This document shows positions 1 to 5,872 of a stretch of 6,241 nucleotides of DNA, one piece after another. A program made the translations under genes and the position numbers. The notes beneath the pieces were generated by a model. The model was given only the letters and a program-made list of their open reading frames with translations. It was not told where the DNA came from and searched no databases. The number at the start of each line of letters is the position of its first letter. Within the stretch, counting starts at the first letter, position 1. Source of the DNA: Bacillota bacterium (GTDB taxonomy: Bacteria; Bacillota; Clostridia; Peptostreptococcales; Anaerovoracaceae); assembly GCA_017534025.1 (NCBI GenBank), contig JAFWDF010000107.1, positions 1-6,241 of the forward strand, in the 5' to 3' direction.

Positions 1-135
1 CAGTCCTCTCTTCTATTCCGCCGGGCATACCGCCCGGAATGTTGACTATCATATCTTTGTATTTTACAACATTTTTCCCGGCTCCACAAGAATATACAGA
101 CTGCATTATCCCTCTTCACCACTGCACATACCGGA

Positions 136-184
136 ATTATAAAAACCGGACCCGGGCAGGCCGCAGAAGCCAGACCGGGCCCGG
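136..184 (-). terminator. Rho-independent terminator after lpdA
   Basis: On the minus-strand transcript a 10-bp stem forms between CCGGGCCCGG (plus 175-184) and CCGGGUCCGG (plus 146-155), all Watson-Crick except one G-U pair. It encloses a 19-nt loop that can form a small inner GGC/GCC stem. The run UUUUUAUAAU (plus 136-145) follows directly. The G-U pair becomes an A-C mismatch on the plus strand, so the structure is oriented for minus-strand transcripts. It starts 23 nt after the lpdA stop and marks the end of the operon. Confidence 0.9.
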
Positions 185-207
185 CATACATCCAACGCGG
201 GCTGTTG

Positions 208-1593
208 TTATTTTTCCAGTTTTCTGCAAAGATCTTCCAGGGCATCCGTCAGCGCTTCCTCGAAGGTCGGATGCGGACGCATCGTCTGCAGCAGCTCCTG
301 CGGCGTTTTCTTCCCTTCTATCGCAGCGGACATCTGTGAGATCATATCCGTGCTGTTAATGCACATCATATGGGCGCCCAGAATTGCGCCGGTCTCCGCA
401 TGTGCCACCACTTTCATGAAGCTGCGGCCGGCATCTGCCAGCAGTGTTCTGGCATTCCCGCCCATGACACACTTGCCGACCTTCACCGGAATACCGGCTT
501 CCTTCGCCTGCGCGTCCGTCATTCCCACTGTCGCTATTTCCGGATGGCTGTAAATACAGCTCGGCACCAGACTGAGATCGGTCAGGCTTTCTCTGCCGCA
601 CATCATTTCCACACAGGCTTTTCCCTGCGCCGCCGCCACATGGGCCAGCTGGTAGCGGGAGGAAACGTCTCCGATGGCATAAATCCCCGGAATGCTGGTC
701 TCGAAACGTTCATTTACGTGGAGGCTGCGGCCGTCCATCTCCGGATTCAGGTGGTCGGAGAATAATTCATTATGATAAGGAACCCGGCCGATCGCGCACA
801 GAACGACTTCCCCGGAAACGGACTCTTCCCCGTTCTTTCCTTCAAAATGCACTGTCATGCCGTCCGCGGTTTTTTCCACGCTCTGCACCATGGATTTCAG
901 ATGCACATGAACCCCCTGCCGCTTCAGGCCGTTGGCCAGATTCTGGCCAAGCTCTCTGTCAAAGGTGGAAAGCAGACGGTCTTTTCCTTCAATTACCGTA
1001 ACTTCACATCCCAGATCGGCATAGAATGTGGCAAATTCCACACCGATGACACCGCCGCCGATAATGACGATGGAGGAATACAGATGATCCGTTCCTTCCA
1101 GAAGCTCATCGGAGGTGATCACACCTGGCAGATCCAGTCCCGGAATCGACGGACGGAACGGCTGGGAACCGGTAGCCACCAGAATGCGGTCTGCCGTATA
1201 CACTCCAGCGGACTCCCCGCGCGTAATCTCCACGGTATCCGCTGCTGTTATGATGCCGTGACCGCGCAGGATCGCAACCTTTCCCTTCGAAAGCATGGTC
1301 TCCACACCGGAAGCCAGCGTCTCGGAAACACTACGCTTATAGGAAAAAATCTTTTCCATATCTACCTGCACGCCGTCAAAACGGATGCCGATCTCTTCCC
1401 CGTGGCAAGCATCATGATATACTTCCGATACATGCAGCAGCGTCTTGGTCGGAATACATCCCCGGTGCAGGCAGGTGCCGCCGATCTCTCTGCTTTCTAC
1501 AATAGCGGTCTTCAGGCCCATCTGGGCGGCGCGCAGTGCTGCACTGTAACCTCCCGGACCGGCTCCGATAATGATAAGCTGAAAATCCATCAT
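208..1593 (-). CDS. lpdA: Dihydrolipoamide dehydrogenase (L-protein, E3)
   Basis: The product is 461 residues, full length for the FAD-dependent disulfide reductase family. It reoxidises dihydrolipoyl-GcvH with NAD+ and may also serve other 2-oxoacid dehydrogenases. Domains in order: N-terminal FAD Rossmann motif GAGPGG (10-15); redox-active disulfide in GGTCLHRGCIPTK (Cys41 and Cys46); ATGSQP (140-145); NAD-binding GGGVIGVEF (179-187), followed by an acidic Glu (VIEGKDRLL) that favours NAD over NADP; second FAD motif YAIGDV (305-310); and a C-terminal dimerisation domain with HPTFEE, giving the catalytic pair His441 and Glu446. Some clostridial GCS-linked LpdA proteins carry an N-terminal lipoyl domain; this one does not. 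Two adjacent ATG codons (1593 and 1590) are possible starts; I chose the first because its spacing to the weak purine-rich site is shorter. It is the last gene of the cluster, 38 nt after lplA and followed by a terminator. Confidence 0.96.
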   Translation of the reverse strand: MMDFQLIIIGAGPGGYSAALRAAQMGLKTAIVESREIGGTCLHRGCIPTKTLLHVSEVYHDACHGEEIGIRFDGVQVDMEKIFSYKRSVSETLASGVETMLSKGKVAILRGHGIITAADTVEITRGESAGVYTADRILVATGSQPFRPSIPGLDLPGVITSDELLEGTDHLYSSIVIIGGGVIGVEFATFYADLGCEVTVIEGKDRLLSTFDRELGQNLANGLKRQGVHVHLKSMVQSVEKTADGMTVHFEGKNGEESVSGEVVLCAIGRVPYHNELFSDHLNPEMDGRSLHVNERFETSIPGIYAIGDVSSRYQLAHVAAAQGKACVEMMCGRESLTDLSLVPSCIYSHPEIATVGMTDAQAKEAGIPVKVGKCVMGGNARTLLADAGRSFMKVVAHAETGAILGAHMMCINSTDMISQMSAAIEGKKTPQELLQTMRPHPTFEEALTDALEDLCRKLEK

Positions 1594-1631
1594 ACTATTA
1601 AAAAACTCTTTCTTTAACTATTAATGATTCT
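1594..1631 (-). promoter_or_regulatory. AT-rich lplA-lpdA gap with weak ribosome binding site
   Basis: This 38-nt spacer is strongly AT-rich. The only Shine-Dalgarno-like sequence before lpdA is a purine run AAAGAAAGAG ending 12 nt before the ATG at 1593, weaker than the AAGGAG-type sites of gcvH, gcvPA and gcvPB. The octamer ACTATTAA (plus strand) occurs twice, at 1594-1601 and 1617-1624. No promoter pair of acceptable spacing is evident. Confidence 0.4.
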
Positions 1632-1907
1632 TCATATCTCCAGCTTCTGAACAAGCCGGACAATATCTTCGCTGCAGGAAATGTTTTCCGACCGGATCCG
1701 GCCGATCAGTTCCTCTTCTTCGAAACGGCAGCCGTTCAATGCGGATTGAATCCGGTCGGATAAATCCCATTCCATGGAATCCGTCCAGGCGGCTACATGT
1801 TCTACCAGACCTTTCTCAACCGAAAAATCCAGCCGCAGTTCCCCCCATGCAAAGCGTTCTTCACAGGAAACATCGAAGGGCAGATCCCGGCCGTAATCCA
1901 TTCCCAC
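1632..1907 (-). CDS. lplA: Lipoate-protein ligase C-terminal domain, displaced to another frame
   Basis: This 91-residue frame overlaps the previous one by 106 nt and matches the small C-terminal domain of LplA. DYGRDLPFDVSCEERFAWGE corresponds to the family's YGKSPKFDI then RFPWG segment, then LRLDFSVEKGLVEHV (the DVKDGII strand pair), a helical SDRIQSALNGCRFEEEELIG, and a final short helix ending KLEI before TGA. In E. coli this domain is needed for lipoate adenylation more than for the transfer step. The GTG at 1907 is only the first possible start after an in-frame TGA near 1921. I see no Shine-Dalgarno sequence before it or before the ATG at 1901, so independent translation is doubtful. 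It is most likely the 3' part of a single lplA interrupted by an indel. Some archaea do encode this domain as a separate gene next to lplA, so a natural split is the alternative. Confidence 0.75.
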   Translation of the reverse strand: MGMDYGRDLPFDVSCEERFAWGELRLDFSVEKGLVEHVAAWTDSMEWDLSDRIQSALNGCRFEEEELIGRIRSENISCSEDIVRLVQKLEI

Positions 1908-2611
1908 TGTTTCTGAAGCTCATACAATGCAGAAACGGCATCCTGATCCAGATCTTCCGGAACAAGCCGGCGCACCGGCCTGCCGTATACCGATGCAAAG
2001 GAAGCCGCCACAGCCTCTTTCAGGATATCCACCGTCAGAGACGGAAGCAGTTCCTTCAGGTTAATGACTCTGGAACGCACGGAATCCACCCCTTTCCCGC
2101 GCAGCTTCGCCCGGGAAGGTTGCAGGTACCGGCCCATTTTATCCCGGTCGGCGTCCACCAGCAGGGTGCCGTGATGATAGGACTTCCCGCGGTTGTGGTA
2201 ATACGCATTGCCGGAAAATTTTCTGCCCTGCACGGTCAGATCATTGCGCCCGGTCATTTCGGCGTCAATGCCCAGAGAACGGCAGGCGGCCAGTATGACT
2301 TCCTCCTGCCGCCGTTCATTATATTCCGCTGTCGGCATCAGAAATGTGAAATTCAGATTGCCCAGATCGTGAAACACCGCTCCTCCTCCGGAGAGGCGGC
2401 GGGCAAGTGTCCCGCCGTCCCGGCGGAGAAGAGCGGTGCGGCATTCTCTCCAGGCGTTCTGATTCCGGCCGATCACAACCGTATTCTGATTCTGCCACAG
2501 ATACAGAATGCATTCTTCCCCGGGAACCTGTTCCAGCAGATACCGTTCCAGCGCCAGATTGTAATGAGGGTCCGTGCCGGGACTCTCGATCACAGCGCAT
2601 GTTCTGATCAT
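1802..2611 (-). CDS. lplA: Lipoate-protein ligase, large catalytic domain (frameshifted after about residue 238)
   Basis: This frame gives 269 residues, of which about 1-238 are genuine LplA. LplA activates free lipoate with ATP and transfers it to the acceptor lysine, here most likely GcvH Lys63. Signatures: DPHYNLALERYLLEQ (about 14-28), LYLWQNQNTVVIGRNQNAW (about 36-54), the lipoyl-AMP motif RRLSGGGAVFHDLGNLNFTF (71-90), GRNDLTVQGRKFSGNAYYHN (121-140) with Lys131 as the expected catalytic lysine, HHGTLL (146-151), and a SVRSRVINL segment leading into the domain linker. After WEW at about 236-238 the remaining 31 residues have no LplA character and come from out-of-frame reading of the C-terminal domain DNA. 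The start at 2611 has AAAGGA (2624-2629) 12 nt upstream, a long spacing; no better Met follows. Restoring the frame gives about 326 residues, the usual size for the two-domain enzyme. Confidence 0.9.
   Translation of the reverse strand: MIRTCAVIESPGTDPHYNLALERYLLEQVPGEECILYLWQNQNTVVIGRNQNAWRECRTALLRRDGGTLARRLSGGGAVFHDLGNLNFTFLMPTAEYNERRQEEVILAACRSLGIDAEMTGRNDLTVQGRKFSGNAYYHNRGKSYHHGTLLVDADRDKMGRYLQPSRAKLRGKGVDSVRSRVINLKELLPSLTVDILKEAVAASFASVYGRPVRRLVPEDLDQDAVSALYELQKQWEWITAGICPSMFPVKNALHGGNCGWIFRLRKVW
1893..1906 (-). other. Frameshift junction in lplA
   Basis: On the minus strand the segment reads TGGGAATGGATTAC from 1906 down to 1893. The upstream frame reads Trp-Glu-Trp through 1898. The downstream frame reads Tyr-Gly-Arg-Asp from 1895. 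Full-length Firmicutes LplA proteins carry WEWNYG-like sequence here, so one codon is short by a single base, for example GGAAT or GGGAT reduced to GGAT. The frames overlap from about 1921 to 1802, so the indel must lie there; homology puts it within a few bases of 1895-1900. There is no long homopolymer, and no X-XXY-YYZ slippery heptamer that would suggest programmed -1 frameshifting. Confidence 0.78.
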
Positions 2612-2651
2612 GATCCGTAACAGTCCTTTATTATCGCCTTGAAGTTACTTA

Positions 2652-4058
2652 TTACTGTTCCTTTTTCCAGCGGAGAACCGGCTTACGGGAAGCCTGCACT
2701 TCATCCGGACGTCCGATCGGCGCGTTGTGCGGCGCGTTATGCATGAATTCCGGATCCCGGAATCCCAGCTCATACAGCTTGCGGAACACAGCCGCCGCTT
2801 CGTCTAGCGTTTCCTTGCTCTCGGTTTCGGTCGGCTCCAGCATGAGCGCTTCGTGAACGATGAGAGGGAAATACATGGTAGGCGGATGCATCCCGTAATC
2901 GATCAGGGACTTCGCCACATCCAGTGCGGACACGCCGGTTTCTTTCTTGTAGGATGAAAGATCCAGAACAAATTCGTGCATGCAAACCCGGTCAAAAGCA
3001 GGTACAAACGTTCCTTTGATCTGCTCCATCAGGTAATTTGCGTTCAGGACCGCGTTGCGGGCCGCTTCCGGCACGCCTTCCCGGCCCAGTGTCAGCAGAT
3101 AAGTCAGCGCCCGGACAACCACCAGGAAATTGCCGCTGAAGCTGCGCACCTGGATGCTGTCCCCGCCCTCCATCAGAGCGGAATGCGGCAGGAACTCCTT
3201 CAGGAATTCCTTGCATCCTACGGCACAGGCACCCGGACCGCCGCCGCCGTGCGGGGTGGCAAAGGTCTTGTGCAGATTCAGATGAATGCAGTCAAACCCC
3301 ATGTCGCCGGGCCGTACAATACCCATAACTGCGTTGAGGTTCGCGCCGTCATAGTAGCAGAGTCCGCCGGCTTCATGCACCAGACGGGTAATCTCCAGAA
3401 TATTTTCATCGAAAATACCGACGGTATTCGGGTTGGTCAGCATCAGGCCCGCCGTATCGTCGCCAAGCACCGCCTGCAGCGCTTCCAGATCGATGCATCC
3501 GTTCGGCGCGGAAGGAATGTTGACGACTTCAAAACCGCACATAACTGCAGTTGCCGGATTGGTACCGTGCGCGGAATCCGGCACGATAATCTTCTTTCTG
3601 GCGCTGTCGCCGCGCTTTTCATGATACTGCTTAATCAGCATAACGCCGGTGAATTCCCCGTGGGCGCCGGCAGCCGGCTGGAATGTCATACCGTCCATGC
3701 CGGTGATTTCACAGAGATAACCGGCCGCTGTATCCAGTACTTCCTGACAGCCCTGTACCGCGTCCTTCGGAGCCAGCGGATGAATGCCCGTAAAGCCCTG
3801 CAGCGCCGCCATATCCTCATCAACACGCGGATTATATTTCATGGTACACGAACCCAGCGGATAAAAACCGCTGTTGACGCCATGTACCTGCTGATTCAGT
3901 TCCGTATAATGGCGGGAAACATCCACTTCGCTCATTTCCGGAAGGGCCGGCGGGTTCTTCCTGGCAAATTCCTCAGGAAGCGCCGCATATTCTACATCGC
4001 AGCTGCCCAGTAAATCACTGCGGCGGCCGCTTACGCTTCTTTCAAAGAGTAATTTCAT
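2652..4058 (-). CDS. gcvPB: Glycine dehydrogenase (decarboxylating) subunit 2 (P-protein beta, PLP-binding)
   Basis: The product is 468 residues, near the usual 480-490 for the C-terminal half of split glycine decarboxylase. It carries the PLP site. Visible signatures: HYTELNQQVHGVNSGFYPLG and SCTMKYNPR (about 50-78), FQPAAGAHGEFTG (about 126-138), PDSAHGTNPAT (about 160-170), LTNPNTVGIFDENI (about 207-220), YYDGANLNAVMG (about 235-246, cofactor ring contact) and HLNLHKTFATPHGGGGPG (about 259-276). Lys264 in NLHKTF is the expected Schiff-base lysine. The C-terminal part keeps family features such as MHPPTMYFPLIVHEALMLEP followed by TETESKETLD. The start at 4058 follows from the ATGA overlap and the embedded AAGGAGG site. 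GcvPB works with GcvPA as an alpha2beta2-type enzyme in the cytosol and passes the aminomethyl group to GcvH. No key residue is missing. The gene ends 40 nt before lplA. Confidence 0.97.
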   Translation of the reverse strand: MKLLFERSVSGRRSDLLGSCDVEYAALPEEFARKNPPALPEMSEVDVSRHYTELNQQVHGVNSGFYPLGSCTMKYNPRVDEDMAALQGFTGIHPLAPKDAVQGCQEVLDTAAGYLCEITGMDGMTFQPAAGAHGEFTGVMLIKQYHEKRGDSARKKIIVPDSAHGTNPATAVMCGFEVVNIPSAPNGCIDLEALQAVLGDDTAGLMLTNPNTVGIFDENILEITRLVHEAGGLCYYDGANLNAVMGIVRPGDMGFDCIHLNLHKTFATPHGGGGPGACAVGCKEFLKEFLPHSALMEGGDSIQVRSFSGNFLVVVRALTYLLTLGREGVPEAARNAVLNANYLMEQIKGTFVPAFDRVCMHEFVLDLSSYKKETGVSALDVAKSLIDYGMHPPTMYFPLIVHEALMLEPTETESKETLDEAAAVFRKLYELGFRDPEFMHNAPHNAPIGRPDEVQASRKPVLRWKKEQ

Positions 4059-4075
4059 GCTTCCAGCACCTCCTT
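4055..4075 (-). promoter_or_regulatory. gcvPA/gcvPB ATGA overlap with embedded Shine-Dalgarno site
   Basis: The gcvPA stop (TGA, 4057-4055) and the gcvPB start (ATG, 4058-4056) share an ATGA. A strong AAGGAGG (4069-4075), which also encodes Lys-Glu near the GcvPA C-terminus, lies 10 nt before the gcvPB ATG. This arrangement suits translational coupling and equal synthesis of the two P-protein subunits. It also decides the gcvPB start: an in-frame Met 25 codons further upstream lies inside gcvPA and is not needed. Confidence 0.85.
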
Positions 4076-5368
4076 CACGATGGACGCTGCCCGGTCCATT
4101 TCGGCGCGGGAAGCTTTTTCTGTAGCACACCACAGAACCGTCCCGTCTTCCAGCGGAAGACCGCCGAGAATTCCTGCATTCTCCAGAGCCTGCAGAACTT
4201 TCTCCGATTCCGGAAGCGTGGTAACGAATTCATGGAAGAACGGACCGGTATATACCAGATCCACCCCGTTCACAGCGGTCAGCGCATCTGCCAGATAATG
4301 TGCCTTGGCCATGGACTGGCGGGCGGCTTCTGCCAGCCCCTCCGGCCCCATGGCCGCCATATAGACGGCGGCTGTCAGCGCGCACAGTGACTCATTGGAA
4401 CAGATATTGCTGCTGGCTTTCTCGCGGCGGATATGCTGTTCTCTGGCCTGCAAAGCCAATACATAACAGCGGCTGCCTTCACTGTCAACGGTCTCGCCCA
4501 CAATCCGGCCAGGCAGTTTGCGCATATGCTTAGCCGTCGTTGCCATAAATCCGAGGTACGGACCGCCGAATCCCATCGGCATACCCAGCGGCTGGCCTTC
4601 GCCGACAGCGATATCGGCACCGCAGTCCGCCGGCGTTTTCATAATGCCGAGCGAAATCGGGTTGCATCCCATGACATACATGGCCCCTGCCTCATGCACC
4701 ATTTCTCCCAGCTTGTCAGCGTCTTCCAGCTGCCCGAAAAAATTCGGCTGCTGCACATAGAAACAGGAAACATCCTCTGTCAGCATCTTCTGAAGCTCTT
4801 CCGCATCGGTCTTTCCGTCTCTGGCCGGTACGATGCGCAGTTCATCCCCGGTTCCGTAGCAATAAGTCCGGACCGTATTGATCACATCCGGATTGGCTGC
4901 GGCGGAAATCAGAGTCACACTGCGTTTACGCGTGCGGCACATGGCAGCCGCTTCCGCAGCAGCCGTCGCGCCGTCATACACGGAAGCATTGGCAACATCC
5001 ATGCCGGTCAGTTCACAGATCATGGTCTGATACTCAAAGATATACTGCAGAACGCCCTGGCTCATTTCCGCCTGGTACGGCGTATAGGCAGTCAGGAATT
5101 CCTCCTTGGAAGTCACTGCGCGGACAATGCTCGGAATATAGTGGTCATAGGCGCCGGCACCGCGAAGAACCGTTCCGAATACCTTATTTTTCGCAGCCAT
5201 GCCGGAAACCTTGCGGGAAACCTCCAGTTCACTCATTCCTTCCGGAAGATCCAGTTCCTCCACCAGCATCGCTTCCGGAACATCGGTATACAATTCCTTC
5301 CAGTTTTCCATTCCCAGCGCGGACAGCATCTCCTTGCGCTGTTCCGCAGTGGATGGTACATAACTCAT
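4055..5368 (-). CDS. gcvPA: Glycine dehydrogenase (decarboxylating) subunit 1 (P-protein alpha)
   Basis: The product is 437 residues, close to the usual 440-450 of the N-terminal half of a split P-protein. With GcvPB it forms the glycine decarboxylase that releases CO2 and loads the aminomethyl group on lipoyl-GcvH. Family signatures run the length of the protein: RGAGAYDHYIPS (about 69-80), TAYTPYQAEMSQG then FEYQTMICELTGMDVANASV and YDGATAAAEA (about 93-140), VGEGQPLGMPMGFGGPYLGF (about 255-274) and AREQHIRREKASSNICSNES (about 308-327). The frame is open further upstream into gcvH, but the start at 5368 is preferred: TGGAGG (5375-5380) lies 6 nt before its ATG, and the protein then begins with the standard MSYVPSTAEQRKEML. 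The last codons contain the ribosome binding site of gcvPB, and the stop overlaps the gcvPB start (ATGA). This subunit lacks the PLP lysine, which is in GcvPB. Confidence 0.97.
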   Translation of the reverse strand: MSYVPSTAEQRKEMLSALGMENWKELYTDVPEAMLVEELDLPEGMSELEVSRKVSGMAAKNKVFGTVLRGAGAYDHYIPSIVRAVTSKEEFLTAYTPYQAEMSQGVLQYIFEYQTMICELTGMDVANASVYDGATAAAEAAAMCRTRKRSVTLISAAANPDVINTVRTYCYGTGDELRIVPARDGKTDAEELQKMLTEDVSCFYVQQPNFFGQLEDADKLGEMVHEAGAMYVMGCNPISLGIMKTPADCGADIAVGEGQPLGMPMGFGGPYLGFMATTAKHMRKLPGRIVGETVDSEGSRCYVLALQAREQHIRREKASSNICSNESLCALTAAVYMAAMGPEGLAEAARQSMAKAHYLADALTAVNGVDLVYTGPFFHEFVTTLPESEKVLQALENAGILGGLPLEDGTVLWCATEKASRAEMDRAASIVKEVLEA

Positions 5369-5404
5369 ACTGAGCCTCCAATCAATAATAATGAAACGGA
5401 CTCC

Positions 5405-5421
5405 GCCGCCAGGCTGGCGGC
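5405..5421 (-). other. Intercistronic hairpin between gcvH and gcvPA
   Basis: A perfect 7-bp GC-rich inverted repeat (GCCGCCA at 5405-5411 and TGGCGGC at 5415-5421, 3-nt loop) lies in the 67-nt gap, 14 nt after the gcvH stop codon. On the transcribed strand no U-run follows it, so it is not a standard intrinsic terminator. Such a hairpin could stabilise the gcvH 3' end or cause partial attenuation, but that is inference. Confidence 0.45.
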
Positions 5422-5435
5422 ATATCCGCTCCGGG

Positions 5436-5816
5436 TTATTCTGCTTCTTCTGCGCAGAACGCTTCATACGCTGCAGCGTCCAGCATTTCCTCTTCATCAC
5501 TGATATTTTCCACTTTGATGATCCACGCTTCATACGGATCCTGGTTCACCAGTTCCGGCGCATCCAGCAGATCCTCATTCACAGCACAAACCGTACCGGA
5601 AACCGGGCTGATCAGATCGCTGACCGCCTTGACCGATTCGATATCGCCGAACGGATCGCCTGCCGCAACATCATCACCGACTTCCGGAAGATTGATGAAT
5701 ACAACATCGCCCAGGGCATCCTGCGCAAAATCGGAAATACCGATTACGGCTACATCTCCGTCCATGGAAACCCATTCGTGGGATTTGGAATACTTCAGTT
5801 CAGCTGGAAAATTCAT
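5436..5816 (-). CDS. gcvH: Glycine cleavage system H protein (lipoyl carrier)
   Basis: The product is 126 residues, the usual GcvH length. It is the mobile carrier of the glycine cleavage system. Its lipoyl-lysine arm accepts the aminomethyl group from the P-protein, delivers it to the T-protein and is reoxidised by dihydrolipoamide dehydrogenase. The N-terminus (about residues 6-45) has the typical KYSKSHEWV and the GISDFAQDALGDVVFINLPEVG stretch. The lipoylation hairpin is GDIESVKAVSDLISPVSG, with Lys63 as the attachment site inside the family signature ESVKAVSD. LNEDLLDAPELVNQDPYEAWI-like C-terminal sequence (here VNEDLLDAPELVNQDPYEAW) is also standard. The start at 5816 is supported by an AAGGAG site 8 nt upstream. 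The protein is acidic, as expected for a carrier docking with several partners. It is followed 67 nt later by gcvPA, its main partner. The call is secure. Confidence 0.97.
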   Translation of the reverse strand: MNFPAELKYSKSHEWVSMDGDVAVIGISDFAQDALGDVVFINLPEVGDDVAAGDPFGDIESVKAVSDLISPVSGTVCAVNEDLLDAPELVNQDPYEAWIIKVENISDEEEMLDAAAYEAFCAEEAE

Positions 5817-5872
5817 AATTTGCTCTCCTTTTTGAAAATATATAATAATGGTTTAAGTATAAACTGCGTGAT
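5817..5872 (-). promoter_or_regulatory. AT-rich glyA-gcvH intergenic gap with gcvH ribosome binding site
   Basis: This 56-nt gap is clearly AT-rich compared with the flanking coding DNA. It carries a good Shine-Dalgarno site for gcvH: AAAGGAG on the minus strand, its AAGGAG core at 5825-5830, 8 nt before the ATG at 5816. A short inverted repeat, GTTTA (5851-5855) and TAAAC (5860-5864) around a 4-nt loop, is too weak to call a terminator. TATACT- and TATTAT-like hexamers occur, but I find no matching -35 box at 16-18 nt, so an internal promoter is not supported. Read-through from glyA is the simplest reading. Confidence 0.6.

Noticed and set aside
21..37. 6-bp GC hairpin (CCGGGC / GCCCGG, 5-nt loop) near the left edge
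   Set aside because: There is no U-run on either strand, so a terminator is not supported. It may belong to a neighbouring unit outside the window, but nothing here shows that.
42..70. Promoter-like TTGACT - 17 nt - TACAAC on the plus strand
   Set aside because: Only the -35 is close to consensus, and no plus-strand gene follows; it would transcribe the terminator and antisense to lpdA. Probably chance.
39..359. Plus-strand ORF of 106 residues at the left end
   Set aside because: It runs across the terminator and into the antisense of lpdA, its protein has no recognisable family character, and no Shine-Dalgarno site is evident.
1893..1906. Programmed -1 ribosomal frameshift in lplA
   Set aside because: There is no slippery heptamer at the junction and no clear downstream stimulatory structure; a one-base indel is simpler.
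2976..4013. Long plus-strand ORFs (also 772-1617, 1739-2620 and 4433-5503)
   Set aside because: They are antisense shadows of gcvPB, lpdA, lplA and gcvPA, produced by codon bias in a moderately GC-rich genome. Their translations are low-complexity and rich in His/Arg/Ser, with no domain character.
4059..4133. N-terminal extension of GcvPB (25 residues)
   Set aside because: It lies inside the 3' end of gcvPA and lacks family similarity; the ATGA-overlap start with AAGGAGG explains the gene better.
5369..5533. N-terminal extension of GcvPA into gcvH
   Set aside because: The in-frame extension overlaps the conserved end of gcvH, does not resemble GcvPA, and the ATG at 5368 has a proper TGGAGG site and the family N-terminus.
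5817..5872. Glycine riboswitch upstream of gcvH
   Set aside because: The gap is only 56 nt, AT-rich and without paired aptamer-like helices. A riboswitch, if present, would be upstream of the operon, outside the window.
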